DNA of 64,000 nt, taken from assembly GCA_050949705.1 (NCBI GenBank), contig JBMNGG010000005.1:1-64000 (forward strand), given 5' to 3'. A program made the position numbers and the translations under genes. How positions within the stretch are numbered: position 1 is the stretch's first letter; each line of letters begins with the position of its first letter. A model generated the notes under the pieces. It was not told the origin of the DNA. It searched no databases and saw only the letters and a program-made list of their open reading frames with translations. The DNA is from JBMNGG01 sp050949705 (GTDB lineage: Bacteria; Bacillota; Thermosediminibacteria; Thermosediminibacterales; Tepidanaerobacteraceae). Positions 51,659-61,068 of this stretch are shown in pieces.

Positions 51659-53321
51659 TTTTATCACTCCGCAATTCGTATATTAACCCAGGCTTTGTTT
51701 GAGCTCTTATTCTCATATTTTTACCACTGGTCGAAAAACCCCGGACCATATTAAAACTATTTTCTTCGATTATTTCAGCTTCAGATTCATCCGGTTTTTC
51801 ACCTAACAAAGTCATTTCATTTATCAAATTCAATGCGTATTTTCTCGCTTCTTCCAAGCTATAAGTTTTATGGACAGTTTCAAATAAACCTAATTCAGGT
51901 ACAGAAAGTCTACCAGAAACAGTATCTACAAACATGGAAATTTCCAAAGTATTCTTGGCTAATGCTGAACCTACAGCATTTGCTAGCTGGTAGTTCTTTG
52001 GATATAGGCAAGGTATATTAAACTTTTCTCTTAGAATTGGTGCCATGGCTTGTGCCGGTCCACCTATAACTTGAATTAGTTCCGGAAGAACTTTTTTGCC
52101 ATAAAGTAATTCTTTTACAGTATATACAGGGCGGGAATTAATCTTTTTTAATAGATCATCTACCTTATCTTTTATCATATCAACCATTGTATCTAATATT
52201 AGATTTGCAGCAGTTCTAGGATCAATTCCCAGTTGGTCGCCTATTTCTTCCATAGCTGCAATAGCTTTATGCCTGTCTCCAGCATTTATTGTACCCAAAA
52301 ATATCATAGCATCAGTAGGGGTAACGCTTAAACCACCTAAGGCTCTTGGGGGTCCTTGCCGCTTTGGACCTATTAATATTTTATTGTCTTTTATTGACAC
52401 CTGACTATCTCCGCCAACACCAATAGAAGCACTATATAGTGCTCTCACTAATGTTGGAAATGCACCTATTTTTATTCCCAAAGGTTCAAACAGGGGAACA
52501 CCGTTAGCTAAAAATGAAATATCTGTTGTAGTCCCTCCAATGTCAAGGAAAACAGCATCTTTATTTGTTGAAAGAAAAGCTTGTCCGCCCATAACACTGG
52601 CAGCAGGGCCTGACAAAATTGTTTGCACAGGCTGTTTGTTTCCGAACTCTAGACTCATAGTGCCTCCATCGGCTTTCAAAATAAAAATGGGCACATAGAT
52701 TTTTTCTCTCTTCAGAGCTTTCAGTATATTCTCGCTAAACCTGTGAAAAGTTGAAGAAACTGCAGAATTATAAAATGAAGTAAAGACCCTTCGTGGGAAG
52801 TTTAATTTTCCTGATAGTGTATGACCAAGAGTGATTGGGTGAAAACGATCTTTTAACATATTGTATATATTTATCTCATGCTTGCCATTTCTTACAGAGA
52901 ACTTTCCAGTTACAGATACAGCAGAAATACCTTCTTCTTTAAAATCTTTTACTACTTGTTCAATTTCACGGGTGTCTAATGGACTGATTTCTTTACCTCT
53001 ATGATCGATATATCCAGAAATAAATACATTTTTTTTGCCACAACAAAGAAAATCCTTTTGCAAACCCGGACCACATTGTATTATCATTCCAACTGGATCT
53101 ATTTTTTGTTCGATAATTGCATTAGTAGAAATAGTCGTACTTAATATGATACGCTTTATCTGTGAAGCCCTGGCTTTTGATATTAATAATCTTAAGGGTT
53201 CCCAAACAGAGTCTAACAGGTTGGTATAGTCAGTGGGAGATTTTATTGCCTCAATAATCTCTCCGTCATGCAAAAGAACAGCATCAACATTCGTCCCCCC
53301 CATATCCAACCCAATAATCAA
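51645..53321 (-). CDS. Hydantoinase/5-oxoprolinase family protein
   Basis: 558 residues. An N-terminal Hydant_A_N domain (GLDMGGTNVDAVLLHDG) and a Hydantoinase_A core (SGPAASVMGGQAFL, FLDIGGTTTDISFL, IGVGGDSQVSI) show the ASKHA-type phosphate-binding motifs. Such proteins hydrolyse 5-oxoproline or hydantoins with ATP, usually with a B subunit. No hydantoinase B gene is nearby, so activity is uncertain. TTG start with AAAGGAGG upstream, 15 bases after murB. Coupled to a deacetylase gene downstream, which suggests cyclic or N-acyl amino acid turnover, an inference only. Confidence 0.85.
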   Translation of the reverse strand: MIIGLDMGGTNVDAVLLHDGEIIEAIKSPTDYTNLLDSVWEPLRLLISKARASQIKRIILSTTISTNAIIEQKIDPVGMIIQCGPGLQKDFLCCGKKNVFISGYIDHRGKEISPLDTREIEQVVKDFKEEGISAVSVTGKFSVRNGKHEINIYNMLKDRFHPITLGHTLSGKLNFPRRVFTSFYNSAVSSTFHRFSENILKALKREKIYVPIFILKADGGTMSLEFGNKQPVQTILSGPAASVMGGQAFLSTNKDAVFLDIGGTTTDISFLANGVPLFEPLGIKIGAFPTLVRALYSASIGVGGDSQVSIKDNKILIGPKRQGPPRALGGLSVTPTDAMIFLGTINAGDRHKAIAAMEEIGDQLGIDPRTAANLILDTMVDMIKDKVDDLLKKINSRPVYTVKELLYGKKVLPELIQVIGGPAQAMAPILREKFNIPCLYPKNYQLANAVGSALAKNTLEISMFVDTVSGRLSVPELGLFETVHKTYSLEEARKYALNLINEMTLLGEKPDESEAEIIEENSFNMVRGFSTSGKNMRIRAQTKPGLIYELRSDKNVIC

Positions 53322-53336
53322 TTTACTCTTCCTCCT

Positions 53337-54248
53337 TTAGCCACCTTTAATTTTTATCTCTGATTCAAGGGTTACATCAAACTTTTCCTTGACTTGTTTT
53401 TGTACAAAAATAATAAGATTTTTCACATCGGAAAATGTTGCGTTTCCAACATTTACTATAAAACCAGCATGTTTATCGGAAACCATAGCTCCCCCTATTC
53501 GATAACCTTTTAAACCGGCTTTTTCTATAAGTGCTCCGGCGAAGTTGCCCGGAGGTCTCTTAAAAGCACTACCGGCACTTGGCAAATCAAGGGGTTGCTT
53601 CTCTCTGCGACGATTAAGATAATCTTCCATTTTTCTTTTTATTTCGGCATATTCTCCAGGTTTTAGTTCCATTTCTACTTCTAATAATATTCTGCCACCA
53701 TCTTGCAGTATACATCGGCGATAAGAGTATTCAAGTTCGTCTTTTGCCATTTCATATACATTTCCATCTAAATCCATAACTACAACTTTTTTTACAATAT
53801 CAGCCATTTCACCTCCATAAGCGCCAGCATTCATTACAGCTGCACCACCAATGGTGCCAGGAATACCATTAGCAAATTCTAAACCGCTAAGACTGTTCTC
53901 TAAAGCTATCCTAGATGCCGTGGATAAAGCCATACCTGCTTTGCACTTTATTATATGTTTGTCTACCTCGGCATCATTAAAATTTTGAGCAAGCTTTATA
54001 ACTATTCCTCTAATACCTTCATCTTTTATTAATAAATTAGTTCCATTACCTATGACTACAAAAGGAATGTTGTTATTCTTGCACAACTTTATTATACTAC
54101 CCACCTCATTTGGGCTTTTGGGTAAAACCATTATGTCTGCTGGACCACCTATATGAAAAGAAGTATGATTCTTCATGGGTTCATTTATTTTAATCTGATT
54201 TTCTGATACAATTTCTTTTAATTTTTGGTATGTTTTCGTTAAATCCAT
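53337..54248 (-). CDS. murB: UDP-N-acetylenolpyruvoylglucosamine reductase
   Basis: 303 residues, the type II MurB form common in Firmicutes. FAD-binding motifs: NHTSFHIGGPADIMVLP, VIGNGTNLLI and NGIPGTIGGAAVMNAGAYGGEM. The catalytic Ser is in LPSAGSAFKRPPG, with Glu in the C-terminal LESEIKI. It makes UDP-N-acetylmuramate for peptidoglycan. ATG at 54248 is chosen behind GAGGG. In many Clostridia murB directly precedes rapZ; here about 8 kb separates them. Confidence 0.95.
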   Translation of the reverse strand: MDLTKTYQKLKEIVSENQIKINEPMKNHTSFHIGGPADIMVLPKSPNEVGSIIKLCKNNNIPFVVIGNGTNLLIKDEGIRGIVIKLAQNFNDAEVDKHIIKCKAGMALSTASRIALENSLSGLEFANGIPGTIGGAAVMNAGAYGGEMADIVKKVVVMDLDGNVYEMAKDELEYSYRRCILQDGGRILLEVEMELKPGEYAEIKRKMEDYLNRRREKQPLDLPSAGSAFKRPPGNFAGALIEKAGLKGYRIGGAMVSDKHAGFIVNVGNATFSDVKNLIIFVQKQVKEKFDVTLESEIKIKGG

Positions 54249-54355
54249 ATTTATCTTCCCTCTTTTGTAACAAAAAATTACTATTTTGAATCCTAACATA
54301 TTTTATTTCTATATCAATGCCTTAATTCCTGCTAAAAAGGCGAAAAAGGGGTAAG

Positions 54356-54382
54356 TTATATTATATTATATTATATTATTAT
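54356..54382. repeat. TTATA pentanucleotide run
   Basis: About five consecutive TTATA units span the 3' end and stop codon of the small gene at 54366-54647. A length change would alter its last residues. Confidence 0.6.
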
Positions 54383-54647
54383 ATTTGAGTATATGGTTAA
54401 TGTTTTCTGTAGAATCCGATTCTAAAAGTTCTGTTGAAAAATTGTAACAAACAGTATTTCCGGTTTTTTTATTGATAATTATAATTGCTTTTGCAGATAT
54501 AGTGGCACTAAAAACATAGCCAAATTCACCACAGCCACTTAAAATAATCTTCAAAACAGGAATAAGAGTTAAATCTCTTATTGTTTTCGATTTGCCAATG
54601 ACAACCTCGTCACAGAAAGTGTAATCTTTTAGATTCATAATAATCAC
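54366..54647 (-). CDS. Hypothetical small protein
   Basis: 93 residues: MNLKDYTFCDEVVIGKSK at the start, then two hydrophobic strands (LTLIPVLKIIL, AKAIIIINKK). It has no clear signal peptide and no recognised family. The GTG at 54647 and the ATG at 54638 both have weak ribosome sites. The C-terminus falls in a TTATA repeat. It may be a real small gene between murB and the sugar-binding lipoprotein, but the evidence is modest. Confidence 0.45.
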   Translation of the reverse strand: MIIMNLKDYTFCDEVVIGKSKTIRDLTLIPVLKIILSGCGEFGYVFSATISAKAIIIINKKTGNTVCYNFSTELLESDSTENINHILKYNNII

Positions 54648-54741
54648 ACTACCTCATTCCCGCCCCAATTAAAATCTATTTCTAGAGTTATCTTTTACCT
54701 TTTCTTTGTCTTTATTCGAAGATTCGAAACTACACCGTTAA

Positions 54742-56070
54742 TTAATGAGTTTCCAATATCAACTGGACATCTTTAGCAGCATCCGCTAATGCTTCTGAAG
54801 GTGTTTTTTGAGAATTAAGTGCTAACCTTATTTGTGAAATGACTGCTTCGTCAATTTTATGCCAATTTCTAACTTTGGGTAAGTTTTCTGTTGTGTCAAG
54901 GATCTCTTTCATGCGTTTCATTAAAGGATCACTGCTGGATTTCGCTAAGAGCTCCATATAAACCGGAAAAACCCCATATTCTTCCAATACTTCTTGTTCA
55001 GCTTCTGAAGTGATGTATTTTAAAAATTTTGCACACATTTTCTTTTTTGCCTCATTTTCTTGCTTGAAAATCCCATATCCTGATACAAGTGTAAAGCCTG
55101 ATGGATTACTTTCGCCTGTCGGATAATGAACCAAATCGAATTCAAATCCATTACCTGACTTATATCTATCATTTAAAATTTTAATTGCCCATGGTCCAGC
55201 TGGATAAACCGATATCCTTTGATTTTCACAAAAATCACTCCAAACTTTGGTTTCTTCCAATGTTCCGTATTCTTCAGTTGGTACAAGTTTATACTTTGAA
55301 TCCAAATCCACTAATTTCGTGAGAGCAGACACACCTTCTGGGGAATTTAACATAAAATTACCTTGCTTATCAAAAACTGGTGCACCGTCCATCGTAAGAA
55401 ATCCCCATATCTGATAATTAGATGGAGATAGAAAAAAATTAAAACCATATTTATCAATTTTTCCATCTTTGTTTTGATCAAGTGTTAGCTTTTGTAATGC
55501 TTGAACAAATTCATCATAAGTCCAGCACCCGTCTTCTGGTATTACTGCATTTTGGCTAGTGAAATTATCCTTATTCAAAAACAACCCGTAGGTAGTCATA
55601 AACCAAGGGAATCCATAGATTTGATTTTGATAAGTAACAGCTTCAATAGCTCTAGGTTCGTATCTTTCAAGTTCATCAGAACTAATGAATTCATTAACAG
55701 GTTCTAAATGCCCTTCAATAATAAAGTCAAAATCGGCAGCTATAGGAGCAATATCCGGATATGTACCCGCAGCTGTTGCTGCGCGGAGTTCAATTAATCC
55801 ATATTCCCACTTTAACGGTCTTAAATGTATAAAAACTCCAGGATTTTCTTTTTCAAATTCTCTTATTTTGCTTTCAATCCACCCGAACTTATTACCTGTT
55901 TTATCAGGCCATCGAGGAAAATCCCATAAGGTTATTATTCCCTCCCAGCTTTCTTCAGACTCAATACTTGAATTATTTCTTTCCACATTACATCCAATAA
56001 GTATTAAACCCATAAAAGCAGCCATAAAAAAAATAAAACAAAAAAATAGGACTAAGGTCCTGTGGCGCAT
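54742..56070 (-). CDS. ABC-type sugar-binding lipoprotein
   Basis: 442 residues. The signal peptide ends in a lipobox (LILIGC), so the protein is membrane anchored. The family 1 solute-binding core has ITLWDFPRWPDKTG, REFEKENPGVFIHL, AAGTYPDIAPI, YGFPWFMTTYGLFLNK and an EF-hand-like loop DQNKDGKIDKYGF. No permease or ATPase genes are adjacent, so it is an orphan component. ATG at 56070 is chosen behind GGAGGAGG. The ligand, probably an oligosaccharide or glycerol-phosphate type, is not known. Confidence 0.88.
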   Translation of the reverse strand: MRHRTLVLFFCFIFFMAAFMGLILIGCNVERNNSSIESEESWEGIITLWDFPRWPDKTGNKFGWIESKIREFEKENPGVFIHLRPLKWEYGLIELRAATAAGTYPDIAPIAADFDFIIEGHLEPVNEFISSDELERYEPRAIEAVTYQNQIYGFPWFMTTYGLFLNKDNFTSQNAVIPEDGCWTYDEFVQALQKLTLDQNKDGKIDKYGFNFFLSPSNYQIWGFLTMDGAPVFDKQGNFMLNSPEGVSALTKLVDLDSKYKLVPTEEYGTLEETKVWSDFCENQRISVYPAGPWAIKILNDRYKSGNGFEFDLVHYPTGESNPSGFTLVSGYGIFKQENEAKKKMCAKFLKYITSEAEQEVLEEYGVFPVYMELLAKSSSDPLMKRMKEILDTTENLPKVRNWHKIDEAVISQIRLALNSQKTPSEALADAAKDVQLILETH

Positions 56071-56145
56071 TTTAATCTCCTCCTCCAGGCCTTTTATCCT
56101 ATTTATATTATTTTTATTCATACTTTATTCAAATTTTCTTTACAC

Positions 56146-56997
56146 TTATCTGTCTATTGTTTTAACATAGTTATTAAAGAGTTTTTGTATGGTTCTAGTG
56201 AGACTTCCAGGAAGCCCATCCCCTATTATCTTGCCGTCTACTTTGATAACAGGCATTATCTCAGTAGTGGTTCCTGTAAGAAAAACCTCATCTGCATCAA
56301 AAAGATTGTTAACAGTAAATACTTCTTCAGCGTATTGAATATTATTTTCTCTAGCCATTTCTAGTACCAGGCCACGTGTTATGCCGCTAAGTATTTTATT
56401 ATCTGCTGGATGTGTCAACAGTTTATTGTCTTTAACTATAAAAACGTTACTGCTGGAACCCTCAGTAACCCCATCATCCTTATAAAAAATAGCCTCGAAT
56501 GCTCCGGCTTTCTTTGCTTTTTCTTTTGCTATGCAATTTGCTAAAAGCTGGACTGTTTTTATGTTACAACGACCCCAGCGTTCATCAGGGACTGTTATAC
56601 ATGTGATGCCATTTTCATAGAACTCTGGAGGGTTTCCTTTGGACTCTCTTACCATAACTAACCAGGTGCATTTAATGTCTTCGGGAAATGCATGTTTTCT
56701 AATGGCTGTACCTCTTGTAACTTGAACATATACTATAGCGTTCTTAAATCCACTTTCTTCAAGAGCCTGTCGACATAGGTTTTTTAAATTATCTAGACCA
56801 AAATCTAGATTCAAGTAAATCTCTTTTGCTCCGCTTTCCAATCTAGCTAAGTGGCGGTCTAAAAAGAAAAACTTACCATCATAGACATGGATTACCTCAT
56901 ACAAACCATCTCCAAATTGAAAACCACGATCCTCCACGGAAATTTTTGCATCTTTATAATCTACTCTTTGTCCATTTAAATATACTAGCGTAGACAT
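56146..56997 (-). CDS. dat: D-amino acid transaminase
   Basis: 283 residues, PLP type IV fold. Motifs: VEDRGFQFGDGLYEV (Arg near the carboxylate pocket), VTRGTAIRKHAFP, catalytic Lys in CNIKTVQLLANC (about residue 145), VTEGSSSNVFIV (Glu for PLP) and LTGTTTEIMPV. RxH and the length match D-alanine transaminases, which supply D-glutamate and D-alanine for cell wall, rather than IlvE. An ilvE gene is present at 23041-23919. It lies between a sugar-binding lipoprotein and a PHP hydrolase. Confidence 0.88.
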   Translation of the reverse strand: MSTLVYLNGQRVDYKDAKISVEDRGFQFGDGLYEVIHVYDGKFFFLDRHLARLESGAKEIYLNLDFGLDNLKNLCRQALEESGFKNAIVYVQVTRGTAIRKHAFPEDIKCTWLVMVRESKGNPPEFYENGITCITVPDERWGRCNIKTVQLLANCIAKEKAKKAGAFEAIFYKDDGVTEGSSSNVFIVKDNKLLTHPADNKILSGITRGLVLEMARENNIQYAEEVFTVNNLFDADEVFLTGTTTEIMPVIKVDGKIIGDGLPGSLTRTIQKLFNNYVKTIDR

Positions 56998-57017
56998 AAA
57001 ACGCCTCCTCTATTTAT

Positions 57018-57767
57018 TTATATATTTGTGAAAGTCTTTAGACCTGGAACCACATCTCTACCTTTTGATTTTAAAAAATCTACGACTTTTTGCATAGAAG
57101 TATTAATAACATTTTGTTCTGAAACACCTGCTTCTTCAATTGCTCTTCGAGCATATTCAAAATTTCCCACATCGAAGCAGATATGAGCATCACTTCCCAC
57201 TGCAATTTTGGCTCCAATGGAAGCTGCTTTCTTGGCAATTTTTATGCAGTTCTCTCTACTCCCTTTTCGACTAACAGTAAATGAACTATTGTTTATTTCT
57301 ATGAGGATATTATATTCATTGGCTGCCTCGACAAATCTATCAATATCCAGAGGAAATTCCGGATTTCCCGGATGCACAATTATATCTATATATGGATTCT
57401 TCATGGTCTCTATTATCGCCCTTGTGTTTTCCTCCACAGTTCCTCCTGTAAAACCCACATTGTGAAAGCCCGCAAGCACAATATCAAGCTTTTTTAGAAA
57501 ACGTTCTGGAAGATCAATTGACCCTTGTTCATCCAGAATATTTGCTTCAATTCCTCTAAGTATATAAACCCCCTCTATTTGTCGGGGAATAACCGCCATG
57601 TTAGCAAAATAATAGTGATTGATACCCTCACCTAAAGCAGGACCATGATCTGTTATTGCTATCATCTTCAAGCCCTTTTTAGCTGCTTCCTGAGCGTTTT
57701 CTACAACTGTGCTGTATGCATGACCACTAGCAATAGTATGACAATGAGTATCTACTTCAAAAATCAA
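57018..57767 (-). CDS. PHP-domain hydrolase (paralogue 2)
   Basis: 249 residues. Metal-site motifs are DTHCHTIASGHAYST, ITDHGPAL, GIEANILDEQG, AGFHNVGFTGG, IIVHPGNPEF and AVGSDAHICFDVG. This is the YcdX-type PHP phosphatase pattern. It is a paralogue of the gene at 44867-45610. TTG start behind GAGGTGGAG. It sits between a sugar-phosphate isomerase and a transaminase, just downstream of hprK, in one minus-strand run. Substrate unknown. Confidence 0.85.
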   Translation of the reverse strand: MIFEVDTHCHTIASGHAYSTVVENAQEAAKKGLKMIAITDHGPALGEGINHYYFANMAVIPRQIEGVYILRGIEANILDEQGSIDLPERFLKKLDIVLAGFHNVGFTGGTVEENTRAIIETMKNPYIDIIVHPGNPEFPLDIDRFVEAANEYNILIEINNSSFTVSRKGSRENCIKIAKKAASIGAKIAVGSDAHICFDVGNFEYARRAIEEAGVSEQNVINTSMQKVVDFLKSKGRDVVPGLKTFTNI

Positions 57768-57791
57768 TTTGCTCCACCTCGTATAATACTT

Positions 57792-58847
57792 TTAATTTTT
57801 CATGCCTTCTTTTAATTTATCTATAAAATCGATTTCTTTTGGATCTTTATTGTTTAATATAGCAAGATATGCGCTGACATAATCCCCAAACATTATATGA
57901 TAAAGCATATGGTCCAGTGTTGAGTCACCTTCCGGCCAAAGCTCAGTTATTCCACTAACTTGATTTTCTAAAAGGCTCATGGTAATATCTATACGTTTTT
58001 TTATTCGTTCGCTTTCAAAAGGAGATCTCAAAACTATGATTTCAAGAGATTCAAGTAATTTTTTGTCCCCTTCATAACCCATTATTTCATTATGGTTTAA
58101 TTCAGGAAATACATTATAAAAAGCAGGATGCTTTGAATTCTCGTTTAACTGACCTTTCCACCTTACAGCTATTATATCAGTAAGATTGCTGGTCCCATAG
58201 ATTACAGGAATTTTCCCATATATTTTTCTAGCTAGAGCTTTTGTTGGGTTGTTTATTTCTGGCACATGAGGATTAAATTTTTCACGAGTTTCTGTTAAAA
58301 GATTAATAGCATTCTCAGCGCTTAATTGTTTTTTCAAGCCTATGCCCTGTTCTTGAAATAAAATAAATAATGGGAAAAAAGAATATCCGAGGGCTGCTCT
58401 AGGTGGTAATCCTGCAGGAATAGTAATAATTGGTGTTTCATCTGCAATAGCCATTTCCTTCAGCATACCTCCGGTTGTAATTACCATAATCTTTGCTTTT
58501 TTGCTTTTAGCATGCTCATAAGCTGCTAAAGTTTCCTCAGTATTACCTGAATAACTTGAAACTAAAACAAGAGTTTTTTCATCTACGAAAGCAGGCAAGG
58601 TATAATCTCTATTGATGATAATAGGGATTTGAGCGCTATCCATAGTAATCATGCGAATCAAGTCCGCCCCGATAGCTGAGCCTCCTAATCCTGTTGCAAC
58701 CACATTAATAATATTATGAAATCTTAGCCCTCTAATAGAATCCTTGGCTATTTTAATAGCCTCTTTACAATAATCCGGGAATTTGTATATGAGTTCAAAC
58801 ATTCCCCCTTTATCAAGTTCTTTTATACGATTCAAGTTGTCTAACAT
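57792..58847 (-). CDS. Bifunctional phosphoglucose/phosphomannose isomerase
   Basis: 351 residues with two SIS domains. GLGGSAIGADLIR and SSYSGNTEETLAAYEHA are the first SIS motifs, with GTSNLTDIIAVRWKGQLNENSKHP in the second. PELNHNEIMGYE carries the catalytic Glu-His region typical of the PGI/PMI family, seen in many Clostridia and Archaea. It interconverts glucose-6-P, fructose-6-P and mannose-6-P. ATG behind AGGAGG, 11 bases after hprK, so co-transcribed with the HPr kinase. Confidence 0.88.
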   Translation of the reverse strand: MLDNLNRIKELDKGGMFELIYKFPDYCKEAIKIAKDSIRGLRFHNIINVVATGLGGSAIGADLIRMITMDSAQIPIIINRDYTLPAFVDEKTLVLVSSYSGNTEETLAAYEHAKSKKAKIMVITTGGMLKEMAIADETPIITIPAGLPPRAALGYSFFPLFILFQEQGIGLKKQLSAENAINLLTETREKFNPHVPEINNPTKALARKIYGKIPVIYGTSNLTDIIAVRWKGQLNENSKHPAFYNVFPELNHNEIMGYEGDKKLLESLEIIVLRSPFESERIKKRIDITMSLLENQVSGITELWPEGDSTLDHMLYHIMFGDYVSAYLAILNNKDPKEIDFIDKLKEGMKN

Positions 58848-58858
58848 TACGCAGCCTC

Positions 58859-59785
58859 CTAATCTTTGTTATTCTTACTTATTTCCGCGTAAAGTCTATC
58901 ACTAAACTTCATCGCTGCATTATAGCCCAGTGTTTTTAAACGGTAATCCATGGCAGCAATTTCCATTATTGCAGCAAGGTTTCTGCCTGGTCTAAGAGGG
59001 ATAGTTCTTTTTGCAATATATGAGTCAAGAATTTTTATTTTTTCTTCTTCCAGACCCAATCTATCACTTTCTTTATACTTTTCCCATTCTACAAGTTCTA
59101 TTACCATATTTATTTTTATATCGTTTCTTATGCTTCCGGCACCAAATATTGTTTTTACATCTATTATTCCCAAACCGCGCACTTCCAAATAGTGTTTTAT
59201 TATCTCTGGGGCTGTTCCAACTAAGATATTTTTAGCCACCTGTTTTATTATTACTGCATCATCTGCTATTAAACGATGCCCTCGCTTTATTAGTTCAATA
59301 GCCGTTTCACTCTTTCCTATGCCGCTTTCCCCTATCATCAATGTGCCTATGCCATATATATCAACTAATACACCATGAATAGTAGTTCTTGGTGCAAGCT
59401 CGCTTTCAAGAAAATCCGTCAACTTACTTAACAATCGCGTGGTTGCCTCTTGAGACCTTAAAACAAATATATTTCTTTCCTGAGCAATTGTTTTTAGTTC
59501 TTCTGGTGGGTTAAGATTTCTCGCAACTATGATACATGGTATATCATAGGATAGAAGCTTTTTTATACGCTCAGTACGAACACTTTTTGTAAGGCATTTT
59601 AAAAAAGATACTTCAGTTTCACCTAAAATTTGGATTCTATCATAAGCATAATAATCAAAATACCCTGCCAGTTCTAGACCTGGACGGTTTAAATCAGATA
59701 CATTAATATCAGGCATTAGATTACCATGTATGATAATTTCTAAATTAAATTTCTTAATTATATCCCGAAGATTAATCTTTTGCAT
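58859..59785 (-). CDS. hprK: HPr kinase/phosphorylase
   Basis: 308 residues. The P-loop is LMIGESGIGKSETAIEL (about residue 155), followed by IADDAVIIKQ and the HprK signature EVRGLGIIDVKTIFGAGSIR. The C-terminal PLRPGRNLAAIMEIAAMD is also diagnostic. It phosphorylates Ser46 of HPr in response to fructose-1,6-bisphosphate, linking carbon supply to CcpA-type repression. Its target is encoded at 41721-41987. It is followed closely by the sugar-phosphate isomerase gene. Confidence 0.96.
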   Translation of the reverse strand: MQKINLRDIIKKFNLEIIIHGNLMPDINVSDLNRPGLELAGYFDYYAYDRIQILGETEVSFLKCLTKSVRTERIKKLLSYDIPCIIVARNLNPPEELKTIAQERNIFVLRSQEATTRLLSKLTDFLESELAPRTTIHGVLVDIYGIGTLMIGESGIGKSETAIELIKRGHRLIADDAVIIKQVAKNILVGTAPEIIKHYLEVRGLGIIDVKTIFGAGSIRNDIKINMVIELVEWEKYKESDRLGLEEEKIKILDSYIAKRTIPLRPGRNLAAIMEIAAMDYRLKTLGYNAAMKFSDRLYAEISKNNKD

Positions 59786-59851
59786 ATTTACACCTCAAGG
59801 GATAATATACTTTCTTAATAATTTGGTAGAAAACCATACTGGGATTATCAG

Positions 59852-60850
59852 TTATGCAGACTCATTTTCCTTAGGGTTTATATCAGAGTATTTGGATAAA
59901 AAAGCACTGCGCTCTAAAAATTTATCCCAATTAGTCCAATTTGACTCAGTATCTTTATGTTCATTTATAAGTGAGGAAAATTGGTTTAACTTAGCACTTA
60001 AAAAGTCCGAATGGTATAAGCTAAAAGCTTCCATGGTCTTTGGTACTTCAGGGCTGCCCCATTCCCGTTCACCATGATGGGAAATAATCATATGGCCAAT
60101 TTCCATTTGCAGCTCTTTAGGAAAATCCGTGATTTCACAGATCTTTTCATCTATAATTTCTTTTCCCAAGACCAAATGGCCTACAAGTTTTCCTATATCA
60201 GTCATTTCGAAAGATATGCTGGAAAAATCATATTCTCTTATTTTGCCTATATCATGAAGTAAAGCCCCAGTTATCAACAAATCACGATTTAAAATATCTT
60301 CATAAAGAGTAGCAATATATTCACATATTTCAGCTACTTCAAGACTGTGTTCTAAAAGGCCTCCTATATATGCATGATGGATTCTCTGAGCTGCCGGGCA
60401 GTTTATGTAAGATCTATAAATGTCTTTATCAGAGAAAATTAATAAAAGCAATTTTTTTAAATATGTATTTTTAATAGATTCAATTAATTCATTTAATATT
60501 TTCGCCATCTTATCACGGTCTTTTAAAGTGCATTGTTGAAAAAGAGCAAGATCAACGCTACCATTATATTTTTTTATATTTTTTATATTTATCTGTAAGC
60601 CATTATACTCTGATACACTACCTTCTACTGTAACTACATCCCCTATATCAAAAAGTCGGTCTATATCTTTTGCCCCATCCCACACTCTTGCTTCAATTCT
60701 ACCTGTACAATCTGCAAGTAACAATTTGAGGAACTGGCCAGGAGCTTTAGAACTTGAAGGTGAATAATTGGCTAAACTCTTTTTTACTACACCAAATACG
60801 GTTTTGACTTTATCACCAACTCTTAAATCTTTAACAAATTGTTTCTCCAT
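59852..60850 (-). CDS. yhaM: YhaM-like 3'-5' exoribonuclease
   Basis: 332 residues. An N-terminal OB-fold (about 1-100, GQFLKLLLADCTGRIEARVW) binds nucleic acid. An HD phosphohydrolase domain follows, with metal residues in IHHAYIGGLLEHSLEVAEI, GALLHDIGKIREYD and HMIISHHGEREWGSP. This order matches YhaM/CBF1-type nucleases that trim RNA 3' ends in Firmicutes. ATG behind GGAGGTATT. It appears as a single gene, with the stem-loop at 60914-60985 upstream marking the previous transcript's end. Confidence 0.9.
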   Translation of the reverse strand: MEKQFVKDLRVGDKVKTVFGVVKKSLANYSPSSSKAPGQFLKLLLADCTGRIEARVWDGAKDIDRLFDIGDVVTVEGSVSEYNGLQINIKNIKKYNGSVDLALFQQCTLKDRDKMAKILNELIESIKNTYLKKLLLLIFSDKDIYRSYINCPAAQRIHHAYIGGLLEHSLEVAEICEYIATLYEDILNRDLLITGALLHDIGKIREYDFSSISFEMTDIGKLVGHLVLGKEIIDEKICEITDFPKELQMEIGHMIISHHGEREWGSPEVPKTMEAFSLYHSDFLSAKLNQFSSLINEHKDTESNWTNWDKFLERSAFLSKYSDINPKENESA

Positions 60851-60913
60851 AATACCTCCGAAAACTCTGTAAAACTTTACCTGTAATAAATTATAGCATA
60901 TATTTTAATGTTT

Positions 60914-60985
60914 AAAAAGAAAAACCATAAATATAAAATCTCCTCTATATACGAGTACTAGAAGAAGATTTTATATTTATGGTTT
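60914..60985 (-). terminator. Long A+T-rich hairpin terminator
   Basis: A 20-bp perfect inverted repeat beginning AAACCATAAATATAAAATCT (60922-60941 and 60966-60985) with a 24-base loop that can itself fold. TTTTTCTTTTT follows on the minus strand. It is unusually long and A+T-rich for a terminator and lies 84 bases after the small Cys gene. Confidence 0.7.
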
Positions 60986-61068
60986 GACATCTAAAATTAT
61001 TTAAATAGAAAAGAAGTCAAAAATATTTAAGAATTATTTTAGAACCATAATAACACGCACGCTTTATA

